Shown: positions 51,245 to 60,404, counted from the stretch's first letter. The stretch is 64,000 nucleotides of DNA from Bacteroidota bacterium (GCA_035506275.1 DATJPT010000007.1:60207-124206), one strand, 5' to 3'. Notes: generated by a model from the sequence alone, not told the origin. Translations and numbers: made by a program.

Positions 51245-54190
51245 TCATCGCGGGGGGAGCTTGACATCAAGAACGATCGTCGTTCCCGACGCGGGCGCAG
51301 AACTGACGGTAAAAACGCCGCCGACGCCCTCGATACGCTTCCTCATGCTCAGGAGCCCGTTCCCCGCTTGAGCACGTTCGTCCGGAACAAACCCTTTGCC
51401 GTTGTCTCGAATGGAAATGCTCAACCGTCCTTCCTGAAGAAGGCAGCCTACGCGTACTTCGGTCGCCCCGGCATGTTTCACGATATTATGAACGGCTTCT
51501 TTCACGGTCAGAAAAATGTTGCGCCGTGTTTCGGCCGACAAGGGGAGCGGGGGCACGCCGTCGGGAAACTCCAAGACGCAGTGAACGGGAGCAACCTCAA
51601 TATATTCGGCGACATACTGACGCGTGTAGGCGAGCAAATTATCCAGCGTATCGTTCTTGGGGTTCAACGCCCACACAATTTCGCCAAGGTTGTCAATAAC
51701 ATTGCGCGACATCTCGGAAATTTTCTCAAGCTGTGCCGCGGTCTCGTCGCGGCGGTCCAGACTGCGCTGCGCCAGTTCTCCGAGAATCGCGATCCTCGTC
51801 AGCGTCGACCCGACTTCATCGTGCATGTCCTGCGAGATGCGCGCCCGCTCGCGATCGAGAATATGTTGACGCTCGAGCATCTCGATCCGGCGCCTGGCCT
51901 TCCTCAAACCATAGTACCGTACGATTCCGGCAAACGAAGCAAGGAGTGAAATCCCCACCGCGCCGAAAAACCACCACGTTTGCCAGAAATACGGGGGGAG
52001 CATGAACGACACGGATGCCCCGGTCATGTTCCACACGCCATCGTCGTTGGAGGCAATCACATGAAAAACATATCGGCCCGGAGAAAGATTGGAAAACGTT
52101 ACGCTTTGCTCCCCGGCGGCGTCGATCCATCCCGCGTACGTACCTTCAAGCTTATACTTGTAGCGAACGCGGGACGGGATCCGGTAGCTCAGCGCCGCGT
52201 ACGTAAAAGAAATATCGATAGCTGGACGCTGAAGCTCGAGCGCTCCGGCCGGCGATATCGCCGTTCCGTCAACGGTGATATTTTCGAGGACCACGGGGGG
52301 CGGCGCTAAATTGGTCATCAGGTTGTTCGGGTCGACAATGGCAACACCCCTGATCGTCGCAAACCACATCGTCCCGTCGTCCATCTTCCATCCGCCGTGC
52401 TGAAAGCTTCCGTTTCCCTCCGCGCTGCGCATCCCGTCTTCCTCGCCATACACAACGCACGGGATCCGGCTGATGCGGTGTTCATCGAACAATTGCAGGT
52501 CGCTCTTCCGAACGACAAACACGCCGGTATTGCTGCTCATCCACAATTTACAGCTGTCATCCTCCAGAATAACATGAATCGTATTGCTATGAAGTCCGTC
52601 CTTTTCCGTGTACGAAGAGATGCGTCCCCCCTTCATGCACGCAAGTCCGCCGTCCGTTGCTATCCATAGCGCGCCGCTTGAATCCTGATAGAGCGAGCGC
52701 ACCCAATTGTTCGGCAGGCCGTCGGCAACGGTATAATTGGTCAGCGTCCCGGAATGAAAGCGAAACAAGCCCGCCTGGGTTCCGATCCACATGGCCCCAT
52801 CCTGGTCCGTTCTCATCACCCGGATCGTATTATCGGCAAGCGCCGTTCCGAGTGAAATCGAATCAACGATCTTTTCGTTTTCGGCGATGCGTATCCCTCC
52901 GTCGTTCACGGCAAGCCAAATTCTTCCAGACGAATCCATCGTCATCGTGTTGGACCAAAAAGGTTGACGGAGAAGCCTGCGGTGTCCGCTGGGGTCCTCG
53001 ACCGCAAAACCCCCGAGCCATACATCGTTGTTCCTGTCTTCAACAAAACTAAAGAAATTATTGCCGCTGATCGGAGAAGATATTGTTCCTTGCTGATCGA
53101 CGGTGCAGGAGACACCGCCGAGAAACCCGACCCATTTTCTTTTACGGGAATCCTCGAAGACTGACCAGACATTCTCCCCGGGGAGACCTTCCGGCGGCCC
53201 TATGGTTGTGAACCGGCCGTTGCGAAACCGATGCAAGCCGTTTCCATTCGTGCCAACCCAGATATCCCCGTCGGCGTCCTCGCCGACCGTGATAATTTGC
53301 TCGATTGGAGAATTTTGCTTCTTGCCGTAACTGTCCCACCGGCCATTGTCGTATTTCACCAGGGATCCAGTCCCCGAAAACCACAACGACCCGTGTGAAT
53401 CTTCAAAAAGGGGGACCGGAAACAACGCCTCGACTGAATCGGGTATTCGTTCTTTGAACGAATAGCCTCTCTCGTATTTGGTCAAGTACACGTTGTGCCG
53501 GTTGATCGCTGCGATAAGCCAGATCCCTCCGCCCCTGCTCGGAGCAAAGGCCGCCGACATTCCGGCAAACGGCCTTGGCGGCAATCGTCTCACCCTCCCT
53601 TGTTTGATCGCATAGATCTCTCCCACCCAGCCGAGCCAGATCGTCCCTTGACGGTCGGCGGCAATATATTGCGGACTGTGTCCGCCAAAATCCGAGCTTG
53701 GGTATATCGCATCGATCAGGGTGTCGCGGAGAGAAACAACCCCTTTTTCGGTGACCATCCAAACTCTCCCGGCTCGGTCAATTGTCATGCATCCCATGTT
53801 GACGTACTTTCCGATTCCTTCATTCGTCAACGGATGAAAAGCATACCCGTCATAGAAAACAACGCCGCCGCCGTACGTGGCAATCCAAAGGCGGCCCTGC
53901 GGATCTTCACAGAGTGCGGCAATCCTGTTGCTTGAAAAGGCTCCGGTGTTCCCCCTGTCAAAGACCGTGAATTTTTTGCCGTCGAATCGAGCGAGCCCCT
54001 CGTATGTCCCCAGCCAGAGATAACCGTCGCGGCTTTGGAGGATCGCGTTAACGGAGTTCTGCGGCAGTCCTTCTTTCACCTGCCAGTGGTCGTGAACGAA
54101 CTGCGACAGTCTCTTGTGCATCGGAAGCGTTTGTGATCCGGCATGGTGAAAAAAAAGAGGGATGAAAAGGAGAGAGGCTGCCTTCCGCAA
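51245..54190 (-). CDS. Hybrid-type sensor histidine kinase with two-component propeller repeats (Reg_prop/Y_Y_Y/HisKA_3)
   Basis: About 981 residues from TTG 54190, which gives the signal peptide RKAASLLFIPLFFHHAGSQT and has AAGG seven bases upstream; the frame is open to ATG 54322, overlapping rodA. Periplasmic Reg_prop repeats such as LWLGTYEGLARFDGKKF, LWIATYGGGVVFYDG, IWVGTNGNGLHRFRNG and MWIGTQAGLFRFHSG form two propellers. A Y_Y_Y domain (FTYAALSYRIPSRVRYKYKLEG), one transmembrane helix (WWFFGAVGISLLASFAGIV), a HisKA_3 dimerisation helix with His in RISQDMHDEVGSTLTR, and an HATPase (SIRDNGKGF, GNGLLSMRKRIEGVGG) follow. Partner of the response regulator just downstream. Follows mreD-mrdA-rodA on the same strand, so it may respond to cell-envelope state (inference). 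Confidence 0.88.
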   Translation of the reverse strand: MRKAASLLFIPLFFHHAGSQTLPMHKRLSQFVHDHWQVKEGLPQNSVNAILQSRDGYLWLGTYEGLARFDGKKFTVFDRGNTGAFSSNRIAALCEDPQGRLWIATYGGGVVFYDGYAFHPLTNEGIGKYVNMGCMTIDRAGRVWMVTEKGVVSLRDTLIDAIYPSSDFGGHSPQYIAADRQGTIWLGWVGEIYAIKQGRVRRLPPRPFAGMSAAFAPSRGGGIWLIAAINRHNVYLTKYERGYSFKERIPDSVEALFPVPLFEDSHGSLWFSGTGSLVKYDNGRWDSYGKKQNSPIEQIITVGEDADGDIWVGTNGNGLHRFRNGRFTTIGPPEGLPGENVWSVFEDSRKRKWVGFLGGVSCTVDQQGTISSPISGNNFFSFVEDRNNDVWLGGFAVEDPSGHRRLLRQPFWSNTMTMDSSGRIWLAVNDGGIRIAENEKIVDSISLGTALADNTIRVMRTDQDGAMWIGTQAGLFRFHSGTLTNYTVADGLPNNWVRSLYQDSSGALWIATDGGLACMKGGRISSYTEKDGLHSNTIHVILEDDSCKLWMSSNTGVFVVRKSDLQLFDEHRISRIPCVVYGEEDGMRSAEGNGSFQHGGWKMDDGTMWFATIRGVAIVDPNNLMTNLAPPPVVLENITVDGTAISPAGALELQRPAIDISFTYAALSYRIPSRVRYKYKLEGTYAGWIDAAGEQSVTFSNLSPGRYVFHVIASNDDGVWNMTGASVSFMLPPYFWQTWWFFGAVGISLLASFAGIVRYYGLRKARRRIEMLERQHILDRERARISQDMHDEVGSTLTRIAILGELAQRSLDRRDETAAQLEKISEMSRNVIDNLGEIVWALNPKNDTLDNLLAYTRQYVAEYIEVAPVHCVLEFPDGVPPLPLSAETRRNIFLTVKEAVHNIVKHAGATEVRVGCLLQEGRLSISIRDNGKGFVPDERAQAGNGLLSMRKRIEGVGGVFTVSSAPASGTTIVLDVKLPPR

Positions 54191-54293
54191 GAACTGCCCT
54201 TCGAAAAAGCGGCGTGCTATGGGACGGGAAGGCGCGCTCGTAGGGGGGCCCGGGAAAGCGTGATGCTGCGAGAGGTTCAAATCCGAATCCGCG

Positions 54294-55511
54294 TCAGTAT
54301 TCTTTCCTGTTGGCGTATACATTCATCAGCAGGCCCATCATGATCATGTACGAACACAATGACGAACCGCCGTAACTCAGGAACGGGAGGGGAATGCCGA
54401 TGACCGGCATTAGCCCGATCGACATGCCGATGTTGACAAATACATGAACGGCGAACAAGGAGGTGATCCCGATCGCAATGGTGCTGCCGAACCTGTTCTT
54501 CACCATGTAGCCAACCCTGAGGCCGTGCACAAGAATGACGGCGAAGAGCGCGACGACGATGACGGCGCCGAGGAACCCGAATTCCTCGCCGGGAACGCAA
54601 AAGATAAAGTCGGTCCACTGCTTTGGAATAAAATTCAGCTGCGTCTGCGTCCCCTGCAGGTACCCCTTCCCCCAAAATCCCCCCGAGCCGATCGCGACCT
54701 TTGCCTGGATGACGTTGTAGCCGGCCCCCAGCGGGTCGTTGTTCGGGTCGAGGAATGTCGCAATTCTTTTTTGCTGGTAGAGCGGAAGTTTTTCATACAC
54801 AACCTGGACGAAAATTCCGACCATGGCGTTGATACCGAACATGAGAGCGCTGAAGAATCTATCCTCGCGGAAAAAATAGAGCAAGGCGCCGACCGCCGTG
54901 AGCACAACAAGAAACGTCGTGGTCCCGATGATCGCCGACAGCGCAACCACTCCCGGCGCGATGATCGCGATGATCAGGAAATTCGACGCACCGGCCCAAT
55001 ACAGCATCGGGATGAACATCGCGATGAACGTCAGCGAGGTTCCCAGGTCCGGCTGCATCATGATGAGGGAGATCGGCAGAAGGAGAATGGCGAAGGCGAT
55101 CGCGACATCCTTGATGCTTCCCATGCTCGTGTCGCTCCTGCCGAAAAATGCGGCAAGGGCCAGAATGGTAGTAATCTTCACAAACTCGGACGGCTGCCCC
55201 CCCATCCCGCCGAAACCGAACCAGCTCTGCGAGCCGTATGCCCGGTGGCCGACCGCCAGCACTGCGGCGAGCGTGAGGAGCGAGACCGCATACACCACGA
55301 GCGCGGAACGCTGAATGACCCGCAGCGGAATGAACATGACCACGACCATCAGCACAAAACCGAGCGATGCCCACATGATCTGCCTGTGAAAGCTGCTCGC
55401 GGCATTCGTGTCGAACGTAGCGCTGTAAATCGAGAGAAGCCCGATCACGATCAGCGCAAGGCACGAGAGGAATGTCGTGCGGTCAAAATAATCCTTAAAG
55501 AATGGGTTCAT
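54294..55511 (-). CDS. rodA: Rod shape-determining protein RodA (SEDS glycosyltransferase)
   Basis: Peptidoglycan polymerase of the elongasome. 405 residues from ATG 55511, which overlaps the mrdA stop codon (ATGA). Ten or so membrane segments. SEDS motifs: AYGSQSWFGFGGMGGQPSEFVKI, MMQPDLGTSLTFIAMFIPML, EEFGFLGAVIVVALFAVILV, IGIPLPFLSYGGSSL. The longer open frame to 55754 is out of frame with, and inside, mrdA. Paired with PBP2 as usual. Confidence 0.95.
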   Translation of the reverse strand: MNPFFKDYFDRTTFLSCLALIVIGLLSIYSATFDTNAASSFHRQIMWASLGFVLMVVVMFIPLRVIQRSALVVYAVSLLTLAAVLAVGHRAYGSQSWFGFGGMGGQPSEFVKITTILALAAFFGRSDTSMGSIKDVAIAFAILLLPISLIMMQPDLGTSLTFIAMFIPMLYWAGASNFLIIAIIAPGVVALSAIIGTTTFLVVLTAVGALLYFFREDRFFSALMFGINAMVGIFVQVVYEKLPLYQQKRIATFLDPNNDPLGAGYNVIQAKVAIGSGGFWGKGYLQGTQTQLNFIPKQWTDFIFCVPGEEFGFLGAVIVVALFAVILVHGLRVGYMVKNRFGSTIAIGITSLFAVHVFVNIGMSIGLMPVIGIPLPFLSYGGSSLCSYMIMMGLLMNVYANRKEY

Positions 55512-57376
55512 CGATGTTCCAATAACGCATGGTGTTCGTCCTGCCGCACTGCGGTTGTTCGAGCGCGCTCCTCTTTTGCCGGCGTCTCCTGCCTGTTTTC
55601 CGGCGGCGGTTTCGGAATAATTTCGCCGCAAAGATATTTTTCCATGCAAAGCCCCGCTATCGGAGCCGCGAAGGAGCCGCCGTACCCGACATTCTCCACC
55701 AGGACGCAAATGGCGATCTTCGGATGGTCGAACGGCGCAAAGCCGATGAACCACGAGTGCGCCTTCCCGTGCGGATTCTCGGCCGTTCCCGTTTTACCGG
55801 CAACCGAGACGCCGGGAACACGGGCCGCTCCCCCCGTTCCGCCGGGCTCCATCACCGCGCGGCGCATCCCTTCGCGGACAAGCTGCCAGGTTCGCTCCGC
55901 AACATGAAGGTCGCGATGTTCCACCGAAACGGTGTCGGTCGTGTTGGTCCACTTGTTGTAGATCGTCTGTACGATATGCGGCTGAAAATAATGCCCCTTG
56001 TTACCGAGCATCGAGGCGTAGCTCGCCATCTGCAGCGGCGTCACGCCGAGTTCCCCCTGGCCGATGCCGAGGCTGACAAGGTACCCCTGTGTCCATTTTC
56101 CTTTTCCGTACACACGGTTGTAGTACTCCGTGGAGGGAAGCAGGCCGGAATTTTCCTCGAGGATGTCGATCTTTGTCGGCTCACCGAAGCCGAACTCTTT
56201 GCCGTACTTATTCCATGTGTCGAGTCCGACCTTCAGCATCAGCTGGTAGAAAAATACGTTGCACGATTTCTGGATCGCTTCGACGACGTTGGTCGACCCG
56301 TGGACATGCTCATCCTTGAACACCTTTCTCCCGAAGACGAAAGCGCCGCGGCATTGCACCCTCCAGTTCTCATCGATAACGTGGTTTTCAAGCGCCGCAA
56401 TTGCCAACAGCATCTTGAACGTCGACCCGGGAGGATACCGCGTCAGCGTTGCCCGGTTGAACAGCGGCTTGTCCTCGTCATCGTTCAGCTTGTTCCAGAC
56501 TTCCGGCGGCGTCACGCCGCTGAAGTCCGAGAGATCATAATCAGGTTTGCTGACGAGAGCGAGCACGCCGCCGTTGTCCGGATCGATCGCAACCACCGCT
56601 CCCCGGTGGTCCGTCATCAGCGATTCGGCAAGGGCCTGAACGTCGGTGTCGATGGCAAGATGCAGATCGAGCCCGTCCTTCGGGGGAATGTCATATTTGC
56701 CGTTGTTGAAATTTCCAATGACCTGCCCTTTGGAATTTTGCGAGATGAACTCGAAGCCTTTCTCTCCGCGGAGATATTTTTCATACTTCGCTTCAAGCCC
56801 TGCCGAACCGACAACATCCCCCTGCTGATAATATTCCCCAAGCTTCTCGAGCTGCAGATCCGAAATTTCCTTTGCATAGCCGAGCATGTGCGATGCCCGG
56901 GCGGGCGTTCCGTAATATCGCTTCGACTCAATTTGCACTTCTACGCCGGGGAGCAGACCTTTGTTCTCTTCAAGGATGGAAAGCGTTGCGAAGTCGATGT
57001 CCCGCTTGATGCGGACAGGGTTGAAGAGAGAATACAGACGCGCTTTTTTTACTTTGTCTTTGATGGCATCTTCATCCATTTGGAGGATGGACGCAAGAAG
57101 CGGAATGTTTTTCGCGTCGAAGTCGATCGGGGTGAGCATGACGATATACGACGGCCGGTTGTCGACGAGGAGTTTCCCCTGCCGGTCATAAACATAGCCG
57201 CGCACGGGAACTTTGACGACCGTGCGGATGCTGTTTTCCTCGGACTTCTTGCCGTATTCATCCCGATAAATGTACTGCAGCTGGTACAATCGGGCGACAA
57301 CGATGAAAATTCCGATGCCGACAAATGTGAGGAGAATATTTTTCCGTCGGGTTGAACCGAACTCTTCGGTGATCAC
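55508..57376 (-). CDS. mrdA: Penicillin-binding protein 2
   Basis: Elongasome transpeptidase. 622 residues. N-terminal membrane anchor NILLTFVGIGIFIVVARLYQLQY, dimerisation domain (RGYVYDRQGKLLVDNRPSYIV), then the transpeptidase domain with SxxK in YPPGSTFKML, SxN in IQKSCNVFF, and KTGTAENPHGKAHSWFIGFAP. Start overlaps the mreD stop; stop overlaps the rodA start. Order mreD-mrdA-rodA; mreB and mreC are not in the window. Confidence 0.96.
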   Translation of the reverse strand: MITEEFGSTRRKNILLTFVGIGIFIVVARLYQLQYIYRDEYGKKSEENSIRTVVKVPVRGYVYDRQGKLLVDNRPSYIVMLTPIDFDAKNIPLLASILQMDEDAIKDKVKKARLYSLFNPVRIKRDIDFATLSILEENKGLLPGVEVQIESKRYYGTPARASHMLGYAKEISDLQLEKLGEYYQQGDVVGSAGLEAKYEKYLRGEKGFEFISQNSKGQVIGNFNNGKYDIPPKDGLDLHLAIDTDVQALAESLMTDHRGAVVAIDPDNGGVLALVSKPDYDLSDFSGVTPPEVWNKLNDDEDKPLFNRATLTRYPPGSTFKMLLAIAALENHVIDENWRVQCRGAFVFGRKVFKDEHVHGSTNVVEAIQKSCNVFFYQLMLKVGLDTWNKYGKEFGFGEPTKIDILEENSGLLPSTEYYNRVYGKGKWTQGYLVSLGIGQGELGVTPLQMASYASMLGNKGHYFQPHIVQTIYNKWTNTTDTVSVEHRDLHVAERTWQLVREGMRRAVMEPGGTGGAARVPGVSVAGKTGTAENPHGKAHSWFIGFAPFDHPKIAICVLVENVGYGGSFAAPIAGLCMEKYLCGEIIPKPPPENRQETPAKEERARTTAVRQDEHHALLEHR

Positions 57377-57873
57377 TGAATTGACGACCCTTGCGCGATT
57401 TTACGGGAAAAAGCAAACATCGGCAGCACGGCAAATGCCACCGTATAAACAGTGGAAAATAGACCGAACCGGAAAGTAGCGGTCCAGAATCCTATGTCGC
57501 TTCCCTGCACAAAAATAACAAAATATACGACGTTATGAATTATCGAGGCGAGCGCCACAATGATGAGAAATTGGTAATTGCCTATCGTATAATCGATCTT
57601 ATTTTCGTTGTAAAAATATCCCGCAAAAAAACCAGCGATGGTTTTTGATAATGCCGATAATCCGATAAAGTGCCCGCTGACAAGGTCTATCGCTATCCCC
57701 ACAAGAAACCCCGTGACCGTCGCCGGAATCTGTCCAAGTTTGATGGCAATGAACACTATCCACACAATGAGGATATCCGGAACGATATTAGCGATCGAAG
57801 CGAACGGGACGATCGTTGTCTGCAATATTACCAGAAAAAGGCTGGCGAGGGCGTACCGAAGATACTGCTGCAT
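57373..57873 (-). CDS. mreD: Rod shape-determining protein MreD
   Basis: 166 residues, five or so hydrophobic helices: ALASLFLVILQTTIVPF, NIVPDILIVWIVFIAIKLGQIPATVTGFLVGIAIDLVSG-type core with G-x3-D (quoted in part only). Inner-membrane component of the MreBCD-RodA-PBP2 complex. First gene of the operon, with a TTG-N20-TACTTTTG promoter upstream. mreC normally precedes mreD but here the replication origin region lies upstream. Confidence 0.88.
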   Translation of the reverse strand: MQQYLRYALASLFLVILQTTIVPFASIANIVPDILIVWIVFIAIKLGQIPATVTGFLVGIAIDLVSGHFIGLSALSKTIAGFFAGYFYNENKIDYTIGNYQFLIIVALASIIHNVVYFVIFVQGSDIGFWTATFRFGLFSTVYTVAFAVLPMFAFSRKIAQGSSIQ

Positions 57874-57919
57874 TGATTTTCTGGCTGCTGAAAATTTTAC
57901 TTAAAATGCGCGTTTCGTG

Positions 57920-58231
57920 GTATACACAAAAGTATAACAAATGCGGAACATAATCAACGATATCAACAGTGAACAACCTTTCTCTTATAATTAATTAATA
58001 TATAAATACATTAATAAACATAATAGGTGTTGTTGATATGTTCATAACGGGACGGCTGATTGAATTTTTTCATCATGGCGGCGAACAAATGAATTTCATG
58101 CCTTACGGCAGGAGTGGATCGTCGGTGGACAAAAGAGAAGTTCTCTACACGATGCGCGCTCTAGCTGTGGAAATCCTGAAAGGGTGAAAGTTATTCACCA
58201 TCAAAAAACCGCACTACACAAATTTTCAACA
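57920..58231. other. Possible second origin region downstream of dnaA (DnaA-box-like sites plus A/T-rich stretch)
   Basis: The 420-bp gap mreD-dnaA has no gene. One-mismatch relatives of the DnaA boxes used on the other side of dnaA: GTATACACA 57920-57928, ATATCAACA 57960-57968, TGTTGATAT 58031-58039 (reverse), TTATTCACC 58191-58199, TTTTCAACA 58223-58231. A run of almost pure A/T at 57984-58024 could serve as an unwinding element. Confidence 0.45.
57927..57957 (-). promoter_or_regulatory. Bacteroidota-type promoter of mreD-mrdA-rodA
   Basis: On the minus strand TTG (57955-57957), 20 bases, TACTTTTG (57927-57934), an exact TAnnTTTG match and identical to the element before the DUF3160 gene. 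Predicted start near 57920, mreD ATG at 57873. Overlaps a DnaA-box-like GTATACACA at 57920-57928. Confidence 0.5.
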
Positions 58232-58248
58232 TGGTAACATGAATAAAA

Positions 58249-58270
58249 AAGGCCTCGTCACGGAGGCCTT
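58249..58270 (-). terminator. Terminator of dnaA
   Basis: 8-bp stem AAGGCCTC (58249-58256) / GAGGCCTT (58263-58270), 6-base loop, followed on the minus strand by six U residues. Confidence 0.85.
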
Positions 58271-58293
58271 CATGGTTCAAGCCGATGATCCTT

Positions 58294-59742
58294 TTACCTG
58301 GAAGAAGTCTCGATCCTCTTCTTCACAATGTGCAGCGTCTCGCGGTACTTCGAGTCCAGCTTCATCTGGTCTTCGACCGACTGGTAGGCATGGATGACCG
58401 TGCTGTGGTCTCTTCCGCCGAAGTGAAGTCCGATCGTTTTCAGGGAACAGTTGGTCATTTCTTTGGCCAGATACATCGCGATTTGCCTGGCGTTGACGAT
58501 CTCCTGTTTGCGGGTCTTTGCGCGAAGAAGATCCGGGGGCATGTCGAAGAATTCCGCCACGAGCCGCTGTATTTCCTCGACGGTGATCGGCGACCGGACG
58601 TCGCTGACGACAAGCCGCAGCACATCTCTCGCGAGCTCGAGGTTGATCTCGCGGTTTTCAAGGGACGATTTAGCAAGCAGGCTGATGTAGCAACCTTCGA
58701 GTTCCCGGATATTGGAGGTCACGTTCGTCGCGATGAAGTCTAGGACTTCGGCGGGAATCTCAATATTGTCGTCCTCGCATTTCTTCCGCAAGATTGCCGT
58801 TCTGGTCTCGAGGTCCGGCGGCTGGATGTCGGCAGTCAACCCCCACTGGAACCGGGAGATCAATCGTTCGTCGAGCCCCTTCAGGTCCTTCGGCGGCTTG
58901 TCGGACGAGAGGACGATCTGCTTGCCCATTTGGTGGAGCGTGTTGAACGTGTGGAAGAAACTGTCCTGTGTTTTTTCTTTCCCGGAAAAAAATTGAATGT
59001 CGTCGACGATGAGCAGATCCATGCTCCGGTAGTACGACGAGAACTCCCGCGTCTTATCCGACTGGATGGCGTCGACGAACTCGATCGTGAACTTTTCGCT
59101 GGAAACGTAGCAAACGCGGCGCGCTTTGCCCGTTTCAAACGCGTAGTTGCCGATCGCCTGGATCAGATGCGTTTTGCCGAGCCCGGTTCCGCCGTAGAGC
59201 ACAAGCGGGTTGAACGAAGTTCCTCCAGGATTATTCGAGACCGCGGACGCAGCGGCGCGTGCAAGCTGGTTGCTGTCCCCCTTGATAAAATTGTTGAAGG
59301 TGTACCGGGGGTTCAAAAATGTTTTGACAGGGGGAAGAACCTCCTCGCGTTCGGTCGAGAGGAACGACGGGCCGGATTGCAGCATGGGCGGCGGAGCATT
59401 TTCAATACGAATGTCATCCGCAGTATGGAGTTCCGGCGTGCGTCCCGGATCGTCGGGAGGAACAACGAGGTAGGTGAGTTTAGCGTCCTGTCCGAGAAAT
59501 GTCGAAATGGTGTTTTTGATGAGCGTATAGTAATGCTCTTCCAGCCATTCATAAAAAAACTGGCTTGGAACCTGGACCGTCAACTCCCCATTCTCGAGCT
59601 TTGTTGCCTTCACCGGCTCGAACCACGTTTTGAAACTCTGATTTGGAACCTGGGTCTGAATGGAAGCAAGACACGACGACCAAACGCTTGCTGCATCGTG
59701 CTTTGCAACCGAGGACTCAGCCAATTCAACTTGATTTTCCAT
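58294..59742 (-). CDS. dnaA: Chromosomal replication initiator DnaA
   Basis: Binds DnaA boxes and opens oriC. 482 residues from ATG 59742 (MENQVELAESS); the frame also opens 11 codons upstream, but that start codon overlaps a DnaA box. Domain I helices (VWSSCLASIQTQVPNQSFKTWF), a variable linker, AAA+ domain III with Walker A YGGTGLGKTHLIQ and Walker B LLIVDDIQFF, and domain IV with the DNA-binding signature HFGGRDHSTVIHAYQSV. Flanked on both sides by DnaA-box-containing gaps; divergent from rpmH. Confidence 0.97.
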   Translation of the reverse strand: MENQVELAESSVAKHDAASVWSSCLASIQTQVPNQSFKTWFEPVKATKLENGELTVQVPSQFFYEWLEEHYYTLIKNTISTFLGQDAKLTYLVVPPDDPGRTPELHTADDIRIENAPPPMLQSGPSFLSTEREEVLPPVKTFLNPRYTFNNFIKGDSNQLARAAASAVSNNPGGTSFNPLVLYGGTGLGKTHLIQAIGNYAFETGKARRVCYVSSEKFTIEFVDAIQSDKTREFSSYYRSMDLLIVDDIQFFSGKEKTQDSFFHTFNTLHQMGKQIVLSSDKPPKDLKGLDERLISRFQWGLTADIQPPDLETRTAILRKKCEDDNIEIPAEVLDFIATNVTSNIRELEGCYISLLAKSSLENREINLELARDVLRLVVSDVRSPITVEEIQRLVAEFFDMPPDLLRAKTRKQEIVNARQIAMYLAKEMTNCSLKTIGLHFGGRDHSTVIHAYQSVEDQMKLDSKYRETLHIVKKRIETSSR

Positions 59743-59765
59743 ATGAAACTCGTCTTCTGAAGAAA

Positions 59766-60009
59766 TTATCAACAACAGAAAAGAAGTTATTCACAACGTT
59801 ATCAACAGTACGAATAACTCATAAATAAAAAGTTACAGAAGTTAGAAAATTATACACATGAGCAAATGGCTTATAACGTATTGAATTTGAATGATCCAAT
59901 TGACTTGTGTACTACTTATCAACAACCCCGAAGCGGTCAATTTGCAGCAATAAAAACAAGCAGATGCTGAGTTATATCTTCTCGAAAAGTTATCAACACA
60001 TTATTCACA
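59766..60009. other. Replication origin (oriC) DnaA-box cluster
   Basis: Seven 9-mers matching TTATNNACA, all in the same orientation: TTATCAACA at 59766, 59799, 59916 and 59990; TTATTCACA at 59787 and 60001; TTATACACA at 59850 (start positions). They lie in the 467-bp A/T-rich dnaA-rpmH gap, the classical oriC position, with A/T-rich stretches around 59810-59850 and 60010-60110. Confidence 0.85.
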
Positions 60010-60092
60010 GCAACTTTTCATTCTGCAAGGGTATGAATTATACAATACAATGATTGCCCTTGTCAAGCAAATTTTTTCGTTTCAATTAGTGC

Positions 60093-60123
60093 TTGTTTAT
60101 CAGGCGTGTTTTTCCTACTTTAG
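60093..60123 (+). promoter_or_regulatory. Putative promoter of rpmH-rnpA
   Basis: TTG (60093-60095), 20 bases, TACTTTAG (60116-60123): seven of eight matches to the expected TAnnTTTG box. Predicted start near 60130. Confidence 0.4.
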
Positions 60124-60146
60124 TATGTTCAACGCGAAAGTTGTAC

Positions 60147-60182
60147 AAAAAGGATTGTCTTAAAAACAAGGCAACCCTTTTT
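60147..60182 (+). promoter_or_regulatory. Terminator-like hairpin in the rpmH leader
   Basis: Arms 60147-60161 and 60168-60182 pair over 15 positions (five A-U, then GG/CC, one A-C mismatch, TTG/CAA, one U-G, CTT/AAG) with a 6-base loop, ending in U residues. It lies downstream of the putative promoter and 27 bases before the rpmH ATG, so it could attenuate the operon. Confidence 0.45.
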
Positions 60183-60209
60183 TGTTTGGAAAGTATTTGG
60201 AGATCATTG

Positions 60210-60356
60210 ATGAAACGCACATACCAGCCTCACAGACGCAAACGCAAAAATACACACGGCTTCCGCGAGCGCATGTCGACGAAAAACGGCAGAAAGGTCC
60301 TTGCGCGCCGCAGGGCAAAGGGCCGGCATAAGCTTACCGTCAGCGACGAACAATAG
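60210..60356 (+). CDS. rpmH: 50S ribosomal protein L34
   Basis: 48 residues: [20 protein letters not shown] then [19 protein letters not shown], the standard L34 sequence. ATG 60210 with GGAG upstream. First gene of the conserved rpmH-rnpA-yidD-yidC block beside oriC. Confidence 0.97.
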   Translation: MKRTYQPHRRKRKNTHGFRERMSTKNGRKVLARRRAKGRHKLTVSDEQ

Positions 60357-60404
60357 CCTTGATTCGTTTCGCTCCCCCGAGGACTAGCGGCAAAGGTTGA
60401 CTGT

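Noticed and set aside
54444..57355. Two long plus-strand ORFs (487 and 608 codons) opposite rodA and mrdA
   Set aside because: Both are antisense shadows; the minus-strand frames carry SEDS and PBP motifs and overlap by 4 bases as an operon should.
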